A stretch of DNA of 64,000 nt, from NCBI GenBank assembly GCA_008921705.1, contig VFFE01007640.1, positions 2,228,042 through 2,292,041 of the forward strand, read 5' to 3'. Below are positions 10,551-22,125 of the stretch, piece after piece. Position 1 is the first letter of the stretch; each line of letters starts with the position of its first letter. This DNA comes from Burhinus oedicnemus (taxonomy: Eukaryota > Chordata > Aves > Charadriiformes > Burhinidae). The notes beneath the pieces are model-generated. The model searched no databases, was not told where the DNA came from, and worked only from the letters and a program-made list of their open reading frames with translations. The translations under genes and the position numbers were made by a program.

Positions 10551-13500
10551 AAGATAGCACAAAGGTAGAAATATACAGAGAGTTCATAGAATCAAACCAG
10601 CATTTGCAAGTGATACATAGATGGTTCCCAATGGACTGGTAAAATAGATATTTAAATAAAAATAAAAAAACCTCCCCAAGGGTGTTTAAGACTTAGAGCC
10701 ACCCCTAGTCTCCAATAGAATGTTTTTCGTTTCATTTTCATTCTCAGACTTCATCTGGGATTAGAAATGTATTACTTGAAGCTGGGATTCACACAACTGT
10801 CAGGAATTTCACTTTCTCCTGAGATTTCTGCAGACTTGGGAGGTTTGGATGTGCTCCACTGGAGAGGCTCAGCTCTTGGAAACCTACCTGAATACCACTG
10901 ATTATTTGGCTACGTGGTGAGCAACAGAGACCTTCATGAGATGTCTAATAATTCTTACTGACTCCACACCTTTGGGCACCCTTTCTTTCTTGGGGGCATC
11001 AGTATACAAATACATACCAAGACTTGGTCAAAACACATGCTTGAGAGTTACATTTAACTTAAAACAAGTTAATTCCAAAGTTACATGATTCTTTGAAGAG
11101 CCAAGCACCTTCCTCAGGTGTCTTACTGTTGCCCACCATTCCCTGGGCTAACGTGATGTAGCTCACCCTCCACGGAATGATGAGGGCAAATCTGAACGTG
11201 AAGGTTCAGTGATGTGTTGGGGAAACCTAAGCCAGTTCTGAGTTATTTTTTGGGGGGAAAAAGTGTTGGAAAGAGTAGTTATACTGAGACAAAGCAGGGG
11301 CTTAAGGTGGTAACCCTCCATATCACCACCTTGCTGATGCTGTCATAGTGCTTTCGGTTCTAGAGTCAGCCTGAGGAGTTCTTCATCACGTCCATACACA
11401 GAGCAAGCATATGCTGAATTTCCACAGCCCTTGAGGTGTAAACTAGATAGTCCTCTAGGGCCATGTCCATGTTTTCCTCTCCTGGTATGATCCAGGATCT
11501 GCAATCAAAAGTGAAAAAGTTCCTTTGCTCTCTTTCTACTTATAACCAAGCTGGAAGGAAGAAGAACCTATTTGATCCAAAAACAGATTGGAAAAAGAAC
11601 AATTTAGGGAATTTAAGCACAAAGAGAGAGCGGTTTCCCTGGAAATGGGAACCTGAGAGTATAGGTTGAGAATGGGTACGGGGAGGTAAGGGAGCTTGGT
11701 ACTCCATGTGCATCACAGAGGTGTGGGACCCGGGAGAAGGGTATGACACCACTGTGTGACCAGGGGTTGGTGAGGAAACAGGTCGGATACCAAGCAACAG
11801 CGAACAAGATGGAATGTGAGAACAAAATTGGTTGGATGGGATTTGGACTAATGGGAAGTGTGTGAAAGCAAATCGTGGGGCGGAGAGGGGAAGAAGATTC
11901 AAGAGGAGATATTCAAATTGAGTAAGGAAAGAGGAAAGTGAAAGGCTGAGAATAGGAGGGAGGAAAGAGGATCCCTGGAGAAGAAGTCTGTGAGCCGCAC
12001 TAGGAAAGGCTGGAACAAGATCTTTGCATTGGCCGAGTCATAATAAATAGGGAAAAATGAAGAGCAGTTCAGAAACAGTGATATTTTTGGTCATCCAGCC
12101 AACCCGCTCATCCTAGTGGTGTCTGAATGGGGAGTCAGCCAGTGCCTGGTCCAACCAGCACACGCTGATAGTCTGCACGCCCATGAGCAGTTGGTTTACT
12201 GACATGTTGTTCCCGCCTGTTCACATCCTGCAGAGGCTGCGCCAGTGGGAACTCTGCAAGCCACATTCACCGCAGAGACCCTCATGGCACTTCAAAACCT
12301 CTGCCAACCACCCCTTAAGAGGAGCTTCTCTGCTATCGCGATTATCCCTTATTTTAGTGACAGGAGTCTGTGAAACGTAACTAAAGTTTCCAACCCTACC
12401 AATGAACCGTGTAGGTTTTGATACTATGCCAAGGAATGAGATTTTGGTTTTTATTAATTTCATTCTTGAAAAATCTAGTAAACTACATGAGAAAATTCTC
12501 CCTAAAAACATAATTATGATAAGATTGCAAAAATCAGGCATGCAATAGTTAAACACACAAGAAACCTTAAATCTTCTTACTCTTTTCTCACCCTCCACCC
12601 TGCCCTGGAATACAGCTGGAGTTCGTTAATATTTTTGAAGCACTTAGAATGACAGAAAATCCCATATGGAAATGAACAGAAAAGTTTGGCTAGATAGTGT
12701 TCACGAAAAAGAAAAGAAAACCCAACAAACCACCAAACCAACCTACACTCCGCATAAGAAAGAGGAAACAACATGCTGTATCATTGCATTTCTGGACCAA
12801 GTGAGACCAGGTCCTTCAGAAAAATACTGTATGATCACATAATTAAAGACCTGTATATACATGTTTGTTTAAGGGGACACAAGCAACTAAAATTCTCTGG
12901 AGAGCTTGACCTTCTCTTTGTTAATATTATTATTTCAGTGGAGCTTGGGATGCAGAGGATGGACAACTAACACTGTGTGTGGTGGTGTGTGGATGTGTAT
13001 TACAAGTAGTTACTAAGTTCAGCATTAATAGACAGCGCTTTGGAGGTTGGTTCCAGTGTTATTTAGGATATATGACCTGTTTCAACAACTGCAGGTGGTT
13101 CCTGTGGCAGCCTTTTACGGCAGCTTTGGTACGGGCAGACAGATGCAGCAGCTGGGTCTTGTGCTAAAAAGACACCTCCACCACCACCTAGATGTTAGAA
13201 ACACAAGGCAAACTGAGAATTGTCTCCCTCTGGTGTCTCAGTGAACTGACACCATGCCACATCAAAAATAGGAAAAGAAAATAAATATATTTCCCATTTC
13301 TCGTCCACTTAATTTTGATAATCAAAGGGAAAGGTGTAAATGCACCAAGTAGTAAAGAGCTTTGTTGTCTTAGGACAATGCAATCATCTAAGGACATGGC
13401 TGAAGGATGCTCATCTACAAAACAAGAATTACTACAAAACACATTATATAAATTTTTGTCAATGTCTTTACTATAGATTTCCATGAATGCATATATTGAA

Positions 13501-13778
13501 AAAATGCAAATAATACCTTCATATGCAGTACAAAAACCTCTACCAAAGAAATGTTGTGCTTCCTAATATTCCTTTCCATGAGGTCAAAATGAGAAAATAG
13601 AGCGCCCATGACAGGTGTTTCTTGTAACGCTTAATTTTGCAGTACGGAGGCACTCAGCCCCTCGAGCGTAAGGCCTTCTACAGAATAGATCTGCCGCCTG
13701 AACAAATTAAATATAGGGTTGGTCTTTTTTCAAAAGGTATTTCTGATTAATGTTGACAGATCACTGTGGCGCTGATGA
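10551..13778. other. Unassigned sequence, purine-rich around 11.6-12.0 kb
   Basis: No gene or classified repeat is seen. From about 11600 to 12010 the plus strand is strongly purine-rich (G and A), which leaves the complementary strand open as a 120-codon pyrimidine-driven frame. I treat that frame as an artefact of composition. Confidence 0.55.
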
Positions 13779-13857
13779 TCAATTAGTTAATGTTTGTACA
13801 GTGCTTTGGAGATGTAAAACTCTATAAGTACTGAGCATTGCTATTATTACGAGTACA
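13779..13857 (+). repeat. L2/CORE-type 3' tail remnant
   Basis: The string ACAGTGCTTTGGAGATGTAA, followed by a CTATAAGTAC block and then GCTATTATTA, has the order of the old shared tail 'aagcgctttg...gcgctatataaatgct..attattatt' of L2/CORE-type elements. Only this short tail is visible. The identification rests on recall of the motif. Confidence 0.45.
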
Positions 13858-13972
13858 CTTCAAGATCCTTAGGTAACTGTTGGGAGTACAGTAGACACGA
13901 TCTTAATCTATTAATAGCCCTTTATAAGTGCAGTTGTTCACAGACTGCCAAAACATCGCTATTGTAGTATAA

Positions 13973-14010
13973 TTCTTTTTTTTCTTTTTTTTTTTCTTTT
14001 TTTTCTTCCC
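13973..14010. repeat. T-rich low-complexity tract
   Basis: Long T runs interrupted by single C residues. Confidence 0.85.
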
Positions 14011-15354
14011 AGATAGCATGGGTGTCATGAATGTTAATAGCAAGGAAGCAAAATTGCTTCTGTCATCTTCTTCCCATTTTTGTACATACAGTATATGAAA
14101 GAGTCTGTCTCCTTAAAGTGACAGGAGAGAACCACATCCCCCTAAGACTCCAATCGTCTGCATAAGGTCTTTAATTTGGGATTTGAGTGCCGGATAATTA
14201 GTAGTTGAGGTAGAATCACACTGCTTTGTGAGTCCCATGGCCCAATTAGTAAATCAGATTGTAAAAGGTTACTAGAATGGGCCTTTAATCTTACCAGCGT
14301 TTTACTGCTCGTGCATGTGGTAGACAGAGCATCCTGTATCAGGGACAGGAGGAAGGAGCAATTTAGTGTCATAGCAGATAATCTGCTGATGTAAATTGGT
14401 ACAGCTCCTTATTTACGTCTGCTGGGAACTTGGCTCCTGGCCTTATAGACACTGTTTGTAGCATCTGCAAATTGGTCTCAAGCAGCCAGTAAGGGTATCT
14501 GAAAATCCTCCCAGTGAGGAAGTGTGCAACGAAAGGCAAAAAATAATAACCCAAAATCACAGAAGCAACAAGCTTTCCAAGCAAAAGAAGTGAGTGTAAA
14601 CGCAATTAAGTCAGGGAAGAAAGAGCAAGAAAACAATTAAGGCAATAAAAATGTATTTTTTTAGTTATTCTCCTATCTCGTCACATGCAAACATGCACAA
14701 TCACACCCTCACACCTCCGAGTGTGTCCCAGCGCTGGTAATTTCTGAGAGAGGGTTTGTGAAAGGGGTGCCTTCAGAGCCAAGGTGGAGCTGCAGGTAGA
14801 GGTCGTCACACGCCTGACTTGAAGCTCCCTCTATCCAACCTTCCCTGAGGAGAACCCGCATCTGGAATGGGGCCAGCAGGAGCTGGAGGGACCTGCTGCC
14901 AGTCTGCACTGGCGGGAGGGGAAGTGACCATCAGAGGTACCCAGGGTGTCACCCAGGATGACAGGAGAGCGGGAGCAGCACGGGTCAGGAGAGGGGCACC
15001 CCACCAGCGCTGCGTACGTTAGCCCTGCCAGATGTGCAAGAGGTCTGGGGGGGAAGGCAGGCTGGCAGAGGGGGTCCAGCAACCTTTACCCAGCGCATGG
15101 CTGCCTGGTCTTGGGCAACCACGTCACCTCCGCTCCCTGCTTGTTCCTTCCTCTGCGAAATGCTGCGTGAACACCAAGTATTAACAATACTAATCCTGTT
15201 TACGGGAATATTTGTTCCTCTCAGTGCTACAGAAGCCTGCTATTAGTCTCCAGCTCTCATTTATTTTTTGCTCAACGCTGTCCACACAATCACCAATTCT
15301 CATTATGAAAATAATTGCTGCCTGTATCACTGTGTTTTTGTTTGATAATATATT
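14011..15354. other. Unassigned; GC-rich patch at about 14.83-15.16 kb
   Basis: No gene is supported. From about 14830 to 15160 the sequence is clearly richer in G and C than its surroundings and has several CpGs (for example GCGCTGCGTACG near 15007). This makes frames open on both strands. It is too small and too weak to call a CpG-island promoter. Confidence 0.5.
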
Positions 15355-15560
15355 TCATGTTCAGGAGGGCCTATTAAAATTATCTAGTCTGACCTCCCAC
15401 GCAGTGCAAGCATTATTTTCTCACCGAGCCATGCGTACAACAAATCTCACGGTGAAACTCTTAAAAATATCACCATATGTTCATGGTCCGGGGTGCCATT
15501 GTACCAGACACATAACGAGGGATAACCCTTTCCCTGAAGAATTTATAATTTAACTGGATC
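15355..15560 (-). repeat. Ancient CR1 3'-end fragment (diverged)
   Basis: TTATCTAGTCTGACCTCCCA (about 15381-15400) followed by a CAGTGCAAGC block resembles the 3' end, in reverse orientation, of the old tetrapod CR1 type ('catctagtctgacctcctg...cacaggcc'). Further right, CCCTGAAGAATTTATAATTT (about 15531-15550) resembles another old motif ('ccctg..gagcttacaatct') also seen near 16.45 and 41.70 kb. The two parts may belong to different elements. Boundaries are approximate. Confidence 0.4.
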
Positions 15561-17784
15561 CTGCAGTAGGGTGAGAGGGAAGAAATGTGGTTGTCTTTGG
15601 GATTATTAAGAGAATCTGTGGAAAGCCCAGAGAATAAATCTTCTAACTCCCAGTGTATTGCTTTACCCCCACGACCATCCTTTTTTCAAATGAATAAAAG
15701 AAAAGCTTCTTTTGTTATGGTAATTCTCTGTCACCTCTTTTTTTTTTTTAATCAGTGTAAATTTTTAAGATAACATTCAACTTATTTCCCGAGAAGGGAA
15801 TTAGACTTCAAGTCCTTTTCCCAACAGCTGAGGTCCTTAAGAACCTCTGCCTTGGTGTCGCAGGATTTCTGCCTGTGCCATGGCCTGATCTTTCCCAATT
15901 ATTACGCACCACCCATCGCTGCCATTGCCTTATGAAGATGGAAAGCCTCCCATGCTAATTCTCAGCGCCGTGCTCTCAACCTGCCGCACAGGGCATTAGC
16001 CTCGCCACTCCCATTAGCCCCCACTGTGGTGAGTCAAGAATCAAGTGCATAAAGGACGCCGGGCGTTGTGCACTCGCCGTAATCAGATTTGTTGGTCACT
16101 TAGCCCCAGCTGCACTTAAAAACGCGTGTTTGGAATAAAAATGTTGGACAGTAGCAAAGCTGAAATACTTGACAGCAGGGTTGTTTTTTTTTTAGGCCAC
16201 ATAAAATCTACTTTAGATGCCAACGTACAAGGAGAATCATCCCAGATTGCTAATGCAGTGTTGGGATTTAAGTAGGCTTTTACCAGAGCAGATGCTGGTA
16301 TTGTCACAGCAATTAAACTTTTTTCCAGCTAGGCTTTCCTGCGTATGCGGAGTTATTTATATGATTGTTTGCACAGTCCCGAGGCCACGGTCTCTCTCAA
16401 GTCTCCGTTGCGCCCGGTGCCGGATGAGTACAGATAAAGAAAGATCCCTGCCCTGTCGAGCTTCCACTCTGCAAAATAATGTCATTACTTCTCGGCTCAG
16501 GGTCACAGTTCAAGGAGAAGCACCCTGGCTGGAGGGGAAATAGCTGAAACTGCAGGAGTTGGTCCGTCTTCCCCCTTTCGCAGAGGAACATAACACATAA
16601 TAACAGCCGGCTCTTTTCTCTTCACCCCGTGCTCCTCGCTGTCAAACTCTGCTCGCTGCCATGACGTCTGACAAGCAAACCTTCCCTTCAGCCTCACCTT
16701 GTATTTTTATTTATTTTTTTTTTATAGGAGCTCATTATTAGCAACATAAATTATGGTCTGAGGTCAACGTTATCGAGCACATGGGTTTAAAATTGCGTGC
16801 TTTAAAATAAAAATGTCAGTCTGGCAGGTGCACGTGGCCAGCTCTGGGGAATATTTTTGACAAATACGAGATCTCTTTGAAAACAGAAGTTTGGAAGGGA
16901 GAAGTATTTGCAAATTTGGTTCAAATTTGATTAAGTAAGAAGTTATTAGGAATATTTTTTCTAGATATTCCCACATTTCTTTAAAAAGACCTATGTTGAA
17001 AAATAAGAAAGGTACATGAAAACTTTAAATGACAAATATTATGGCAATAAAATAGAACATTCAATCTGAATTCAGTTGAAATATATGAAGTTTAACCAAA
17101 ACAAGGGAAAATATTTTGGGGAAAAATATACATGGAAAATAATATTCCTTAAGCTTCACTTTCACCTTAGCTTTTTGGTTTCATTCAATGTCCAAGCCGT
17201 AGGAATGTAGCAGTCACACAGCTCTGTTTATTACTTGAATTTTAGGGCCATTCTTATTTAAATAGCTGGGAAAAGATTTTCAGGGAAAGGTCATTTGTAT
17301 TTGGAATTGTCCGGACACAAATTCCTGACTCCAGAATAAAATTACAGAAGGGTTAAGGTCTGAGGTCGGGTTTGGGTTCCTCTCTGGATGCAATTCAAAC
17401 CCCACGGGCTTGTGCAGGATATTTAGATCTGCAAATACAACAGACAGAGAGCAGCTATTTAGATTATTTGAGGCTGGCAGTGGGGCTGAAATGAATATTT
17501 CTTATCTAGGTTTGAAGGTACTGCGCATGTTATAATTAGAGCTGTAAAAAAAGTGGAGATCTTCATCTCTTTCAACTGACATGGCAGCTCCGCTTGTTAG
17601 CCCTTTATTAGCTGTGAAATTGCCATTAAAAATCTGCATTGCCAAAGCCCATATGGAAACTTCAAAGTTCAAATGACAGTACAGAACTCTTGTTTAGCCC
17701 TGGTACACTGCCTAGCAAAAGGAGATATTTTTTTTCCCCCCAGTATTTGAATTAACCTTTTGTGCTGTTATATTGATGCTTTAT
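15561..17784. other. Unassigned sequence before the CR1 cluster
   Basis: No gene is supported. A short segment near 16440-16480 (GATCCCTGCCCTGTCGAGCT) resembles an ancient interspersed motif. The stretch 15980-16110 is relatively GC-rich and unique-looking. The rest is AT-rich. Confidence 0.5.
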
Positions 17785-18997
17785 GGACCAGGGACTTCTG
17801 GAGGAAAAAAAGGTTATCAGAAGTAGCCAGCATGGATTCACCAAGGGGAAGTCATGTCTGACTAATCTGATAACCCTCTACGATGGCGTGACTGGACAGA
17901 TAGATGAGGGCAGGGCAGTGGTTGTTGTCTACCTTGACTTCAGCAAGGCTTTTGACACCGTCTCCCACAGCATCCTCATAAGCAAGCTTAGGAAGTGTGG
18001 GTTGGATGAGTAGACACTGGGGTGGATTGAAAACTGGCTGGCAGTGAGAGCTCAGAGGGTTGTGATTAGTGGCACAGAGTCTAGTTGGAGGTCTGTGACA
18101 AGGGGTGTTCCCCAGGGGTCAGTACTGGGGCCAGTCCTGTTCAACACATTCATCAATGACCTGGATGAAGGGGTAGAGTGTACCCTCAGCAAGTTTGCTG
18201 ATGACACAAAACTGGGAGGGGTGGCTGACACACCGGAAGGTTGTGCTGCCATTCAGCGTGACCTGGACAGGCTGCAGAGTCGGGCAGAGAGAAACCTCAG
18301 GAAGTTCAACAAGGGCAAGTGTAGGGTCCTGCACTTGAGGAGGAATAACCCCATGCACCAGTACAGGTTAGGGGCTGACCTGCTGGAAAGAAGCTTGGTG
18401 GAAAGGGACCTGGGAGACCTGGGGGATAACAGGATGACCATGAGGCAGCAATGTGCCCTTGTGGCCAAGAAGGCCAATGGCATCCTGGGGTGCATCAAGA
18501 GGAGTGTGGCAAGCAGGTCGCGGGAGGTTCTCCTCCCCCTCTACTCTGCCCTGGTGAGGCCGCACCTGGAGTCCTGTGTCCAGTTCTGGGCTCCCTGGTT
18601 CAAGAAGGACAGGGAACTACTGGAGAGGGGACAGCAGAGGGCTACCAAGATGATTAGGGGTCTGGAACATCTTTCTTCTGAGGAAAGGCTGAGGGACTTG
18701 GGTCTTTTTAGTCTGGAGAAGAGGAGGCTCAGAGGGGATCTCATCAATGCTTACAAATACCTAAAGGGAGGGTGCTGGGAAGATGGGACCAGTCTTTTTT
18801 CAGTGGTGCCCAGTGATAGGACAAGAGGTAATGGGCACAAACTTGAACATAAGAAGTTCCATGTAAACCTGAAGAGGAACTTCTCTCCTTTGAGGGTGTC
18901 AGAGCACTGGAAGAGGCTGCCCAGAGAGGTGGTGGAGTATCTGACTCTGGAGACATTCCCAACCCACCTGGACACCATCCTGTGCAACCTGCTCTAG
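17783..18997 (+). pseudogene. CR1 ORF2 reverse transcriptase fragment, one nonsense codon
   Basis: One continuous frame of about 405 codons, interrupted only by TAG at 18011-18013. It encodes the core and C-terminal part of a CR1 reverse transcriptase, which in an intact element copies its RNA onto nicked chromosomal DNA. Before the stop, YLDFSKAFD (17930-17956) is RT motif A with the catalytic Asp. After it, GVPQGS (18104-18121) is the motif B region and FADD (18194-18205) is the catalytic motif C pair. Then come the thumb-like [14 protein letters not shown] and the conserved CR1 C-terminus ending at LPREVVEYL...CNLL. The N-terminal endonuclease domain and the start of the RT are missing, so the copy cannot mobilise itself. 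The first ATG has no biological meaning, since the 5' end is a truncation. Apart from the stop I see no frameshift. Confidence 0.93.
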
Positions 18998-19084
18998 GTG
19001 ACCCTGCTCTGGCAGGGGGGTTGGACTAGATGATCTCCATGTAGTTGAGTCCCTTCCAACCCTAGTGATTCTGTGATTCTGTGA
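17785..19084 (+). mobile_element. CR1 LINE, 5'-truncated copy 1
   Basis: The largest CR1 copy in the window, about 1.3 kb. It contains the C-terminal part of ORF2 (reverse transcriptase) and a short 3' UTR, and ends in two copies of the octamer ATTCTGTG (about 19067-19083), the hallmark of CR1 3' ends. The 5' end is an abrupt truncation near 17785, as is usual for CR1, which also makes no clear target-site duplication. It is on the same strand and in the same subfamily as the copies at 20.7 and 21.5 kb. By eye it differs from the third copy at roughly 9 in 100 positions over the shared ~290 bp. The 3' UTR differs locally from its siblings near 19038-19050. The 5' boundary is uncertain by about 20 bp. 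Confidence 0.95.
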
Positions 19085-20710
19085 CTTAAACACATCAGCA
19101 GTACACCATGAAGTGTCCATAAGGTAGCAGGAACATTCCTGAATCCTTTTTTTTAAGGAATGACACCATTGATGGTCGCAGCTCACACTGCTTTCTAAGT
19201 TCCTCCCTGGGCTTAGATGGCCAAGGGAAAATGACAAACTAAACCAAACCCCTCAAAATTATTGTAAAAAAGTCTAATTCTAGTGTTTCCTCTCATTTCT
19301 TGTGTTTTCTTGGTAATCCAGAAAAGAACAGCAAGTGTTCCTGTGTGGTGAGAGGCTGATCCCAGGCAGCAGGGGTAGAAATTTCTTTTTTATTGATACT
19401 TTTACTTTAATTTGCACATGCACAGACTGGCGTATATCACAAAGAGGCAGTAATCTGCTTTCCAGACTCACTTGAGAGCTCGGGCAGCTCTGCAGGGTGT
19501 CACCTCCCAGATGCTCAGTGGCTCTTGTTAGATTATTTCTTCTTAATACTTTGCAGCCTTGCACGACTTGTCTGTTAGCTTGCACCTGAGGATCCAGCCC
19601 TGAAGTATATTATTTTTCCCCAGACATATTTGTGATGCTGGCACAACCAGGCGAGCTACAGAGGCAGATCAGAATGACACAAAATTGCAGGCACCTATTC
19701 ACTGAGGGTTGAATGTTCAGCAGACAGCTATCCGCAGCTCTGTTAGTCTTCTGCTATGCCTTCAACAAATGTAGAGAATACAGATTTTTTGCTGAACATC
19801 AGGTCTATTTTCCGTATCAGAAACAAATTGCACACCAATAGTAAAGTGGAATACCAGATGACTTGGTTACAACTAGAGTCCTTCAGCTTACCGTCATGAA
19901 AAAGGCATACTGGGTAGGACAGAGGGCCCCCAAGGCTGTGCAAAAGCAGTCATAAACATTAACCATAGATGAGAACAGCGGAGAAATTCCAGACAAACAT
20001 TCTGGCTATGATCAGACCACACATGTATTTTCTGATAGTGCAAGAGACTATTTCTGAGAAGCTGTGATTGCAAGATTACAGCTGGATTTTGCTGACAGCA
20101 TCTTTGGCTTTTTTCTTCCTTCTACAATCATTGCTAAATATGAACAAAAATTTGCTCCATTGTCCATAATTTGAGGCATATGAAATGGGAGTATAACACA
20201 TTAAGTAAAAAACAATGTTGTAGGGGTTGGAGTCCCTATTCCAGTAGCACGCTGTTCATTTTCTCCATATATAACAACCCTCCTGCTCCGTCTCGGAAGT
20301 ATTCATCTATTTTCCCCATGTTTCTCAACATTTATACCAAAAAATTCCAGCTGACTCGCCAACACCCCAGGGCCCCAAGTCATTTGTAGTCCATGCAAGT
20401 AGGGCTTCTACAGGCATTTCAGCAAGAACTGAGGACTCATGGCTGTGTGACAGTTCCTCCTGTGGTCCAAACCAACCCAGCAACTATTTGAACACATTGA
20501 TTTAGGTCTGTGACTCTCTAATGAGTCCCACTGTGGTCTCACTGTTGTTTTTTATGCTTTCAGAGGACTTACTCGTTGAAGCACATTCTGTAATTACACA
20601 CCTAAGCCAAACTCAGACTTCTCTTGGCTCACGTTCCACAGTTTGAGAGTGCCGCACTGACGTGATTGACCCCACTGGGGCAGGCAGAGGTTTCCTTCAC
20701 AGACATATAG
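19085..20710. other. Unassigned spacer between CR1 copies
   Basis: Unique-looking sequence of about 1.6 kb between the first and second CR1 copies. No gene, RNA or repeat is recognised. Short open frames on both strands look random. Confidence 0.6.
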
Positions 20711-21042
20711 CTGCTTACAAATATTTAAAGGGAGGGTGCCGGGAGGATGGGACCAGTCTTTTTGCAGTGGTGCCCAGTGATAGGACAAGAGGGAATGGGC
20801 ACAAACTTGAACATAGGAAGTTCCATGTAAACCTGCAGAGGAACTTCTTTCCTTTGAGGGTGGCAGAGCACTGGAAGAGGCTGCCCAGAGAGGTGGTGGA
20901 GTCTCTGACTCAGGAGACATTCAGATCCTGCCTGGACGCCGCCCTGTGCAACCTGTTGTAGATGACCCTGCTCTGGCAGGGGGGGTTGGAGTAGATGATC
21001 TCCAGAGGTCCCTTCCAACCCTGGTGATTCTGTGATTCTGTG
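20711..21042 (+). mobile_element. CR1 LINE, 5'-truncated copy 2
   Basis: Homology to copy 1 begins at TGCTTACAAATA (about 20712) and runs through the ORF2 C-terminus, which stays open to the normal stop (TAG at 20959-20961 after CNLL), then the 3' UTR and the terminal octamers GATTCTGTGATTCTGTGA (about 21025-21042). The coding remnant covers about 83 codons from AYKYLKGG to CNLL. Upstream sequence that happens to be in frame is not CR1. The copy covers only sequence also present in copy 3, so it is a separate insertion rather than a split part of it. Confidence 0.92.
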
Positions 21043-21472
21043 ACCAGCTTTCACTCCTCAGCCATTAGAGTGTCAGTACTGGAAGCAATGCAAAAATAAA
21101 TAAATGGTCATTGCTTCATCTTACAGGGCTGCAACACCACTTGAATGCACCATCTTGCTTGCCTGAAGCTCCTGGCAAAGCACAAAACCACGTTTTATGT
21201 GAATTAAGGTGAAATGCAGGCTTGGTTTTCTGGGTGTGGGCTACCTGTGTAAGGCTTTGCCTTCCAATAAGCTCTGTGAGTCTAACTTCAGTGAGACTTG
21301 TGTTTTGTTCCAGCATGGGAATGGATTCAGTACATTGGATACGGTGTCAGGCTTATAACCAAACCCTACTATGCTGTGACTTCAATTTTCATATGATGTC
21401 TGCATATGTTCAGTGGGTGTCAGAGGCAAAACACAGCTCTTTTCTGTTCCTCTGCTAGCCTGGTGGTCATTT
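21043..21472. other. Unassigned spacer between CR1 copies 2 and 3
   Basis: About 430 bp of unique-looking sequence. No repeat or gene is recognised. Confidence 0.6.
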
Positions 21473-22125
21473 CTGGTGGACAACAAGATGATCATAAGCG
21501 AGCAATATGTCTTTGTGGTCAAGAAGGCCACTGGCATCCTGGGGTGCATCAAGAGGAGTGTGGCAAGCAGGTCACGGGAGGTTCTCTCCCCCTCTACTCT
21601 GCCCTGGGGAGGCCGTGTCTGGCGTCCTGTATCCAGTTCTGGGCTCCCCAGTTCAAGAAGGACAGGGAACTGCTGGAGAGGGGACAGCAGAGGGCTACCA
21701 AGATGATTAGGGGTCTGGAACAACTTTCTTCTGAGGAAAGGCTGAGGGACTTGGGTCTTTTTAGTCTGGAGAAGAGATAGCTGAGGGGAGATCTCATCAA
21801 TGCTTATAAATACTTAAAAGGAGTGTGCCGGGAGGATGGGACCAGTCTTTTTTCAGTGGTGCCCAGTGATAGGACAAGAGGTAACAGGCACAAACTTGAC
21901 CATAGGAAGTTCCATGTAAACGTGAGGAGGAACTTCTTGACTTTGAGGGTGGCAGAGCACTGGCACAGGCTGCCCAGAGAGGTGGTGGAGTCTCTGACTC
22001 TGGAAACATTCCAAACCCGCCTGGATGCCATCCTGTGCAACCTGCTGTAGGTGACCCTGCTCTGGCAGGGGGGTTGGACTAGATCTCCAGAGGTCCCTTC
22101 CAACCCCGGTGGTTCTGTGATTCTG
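21473..22125 (+). mobile_element. CR1 LINE, 5'-truncated copy 3 with broken ORF2
   Basis: Alignable with copy 1 from CTGGTGGACAAC (about 21473) to the 3' end at about 22125, where the terminal octamers are degraded (GGTTCTGTGATTCTGT). The ORF2 fragment begins at the segment before [22 protein letters not shown]. One base is missing in the CTCTCCCCCTC stretch (about 21583-21592) relative to copy 1 and shifts the frame. A TAG at 21778-21780 then interrupts the frame where copy 1 reads RRL. After that the frame is open to the normal CNLL end and stop at 22048-22050. It is fully inactive. The same orientation and subfamily as copies 1 and 2 are evident. Confidence 0.92.

Noticed and set aside
11540..11902. 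120-codon minus-strand frame
   Set aside because: Explained by the purine-rich plus strand, which depletes stops on the complement; the peptide is Ser/Pro/Phe-rich and low in complexity.
14369..14605. 78-codon minus-strand frame with a signal-peptide-like start
   Set aside because: A hydrophobic N-terminus is common in random AT-rich frames; no family, splice or promoter evidence.
18052..18987. Several antisense frames inside CR1 copy 1
   Set aside because: They are shadows of the reverse transcriptase frame and recur in antisense of the other CR1 copies.
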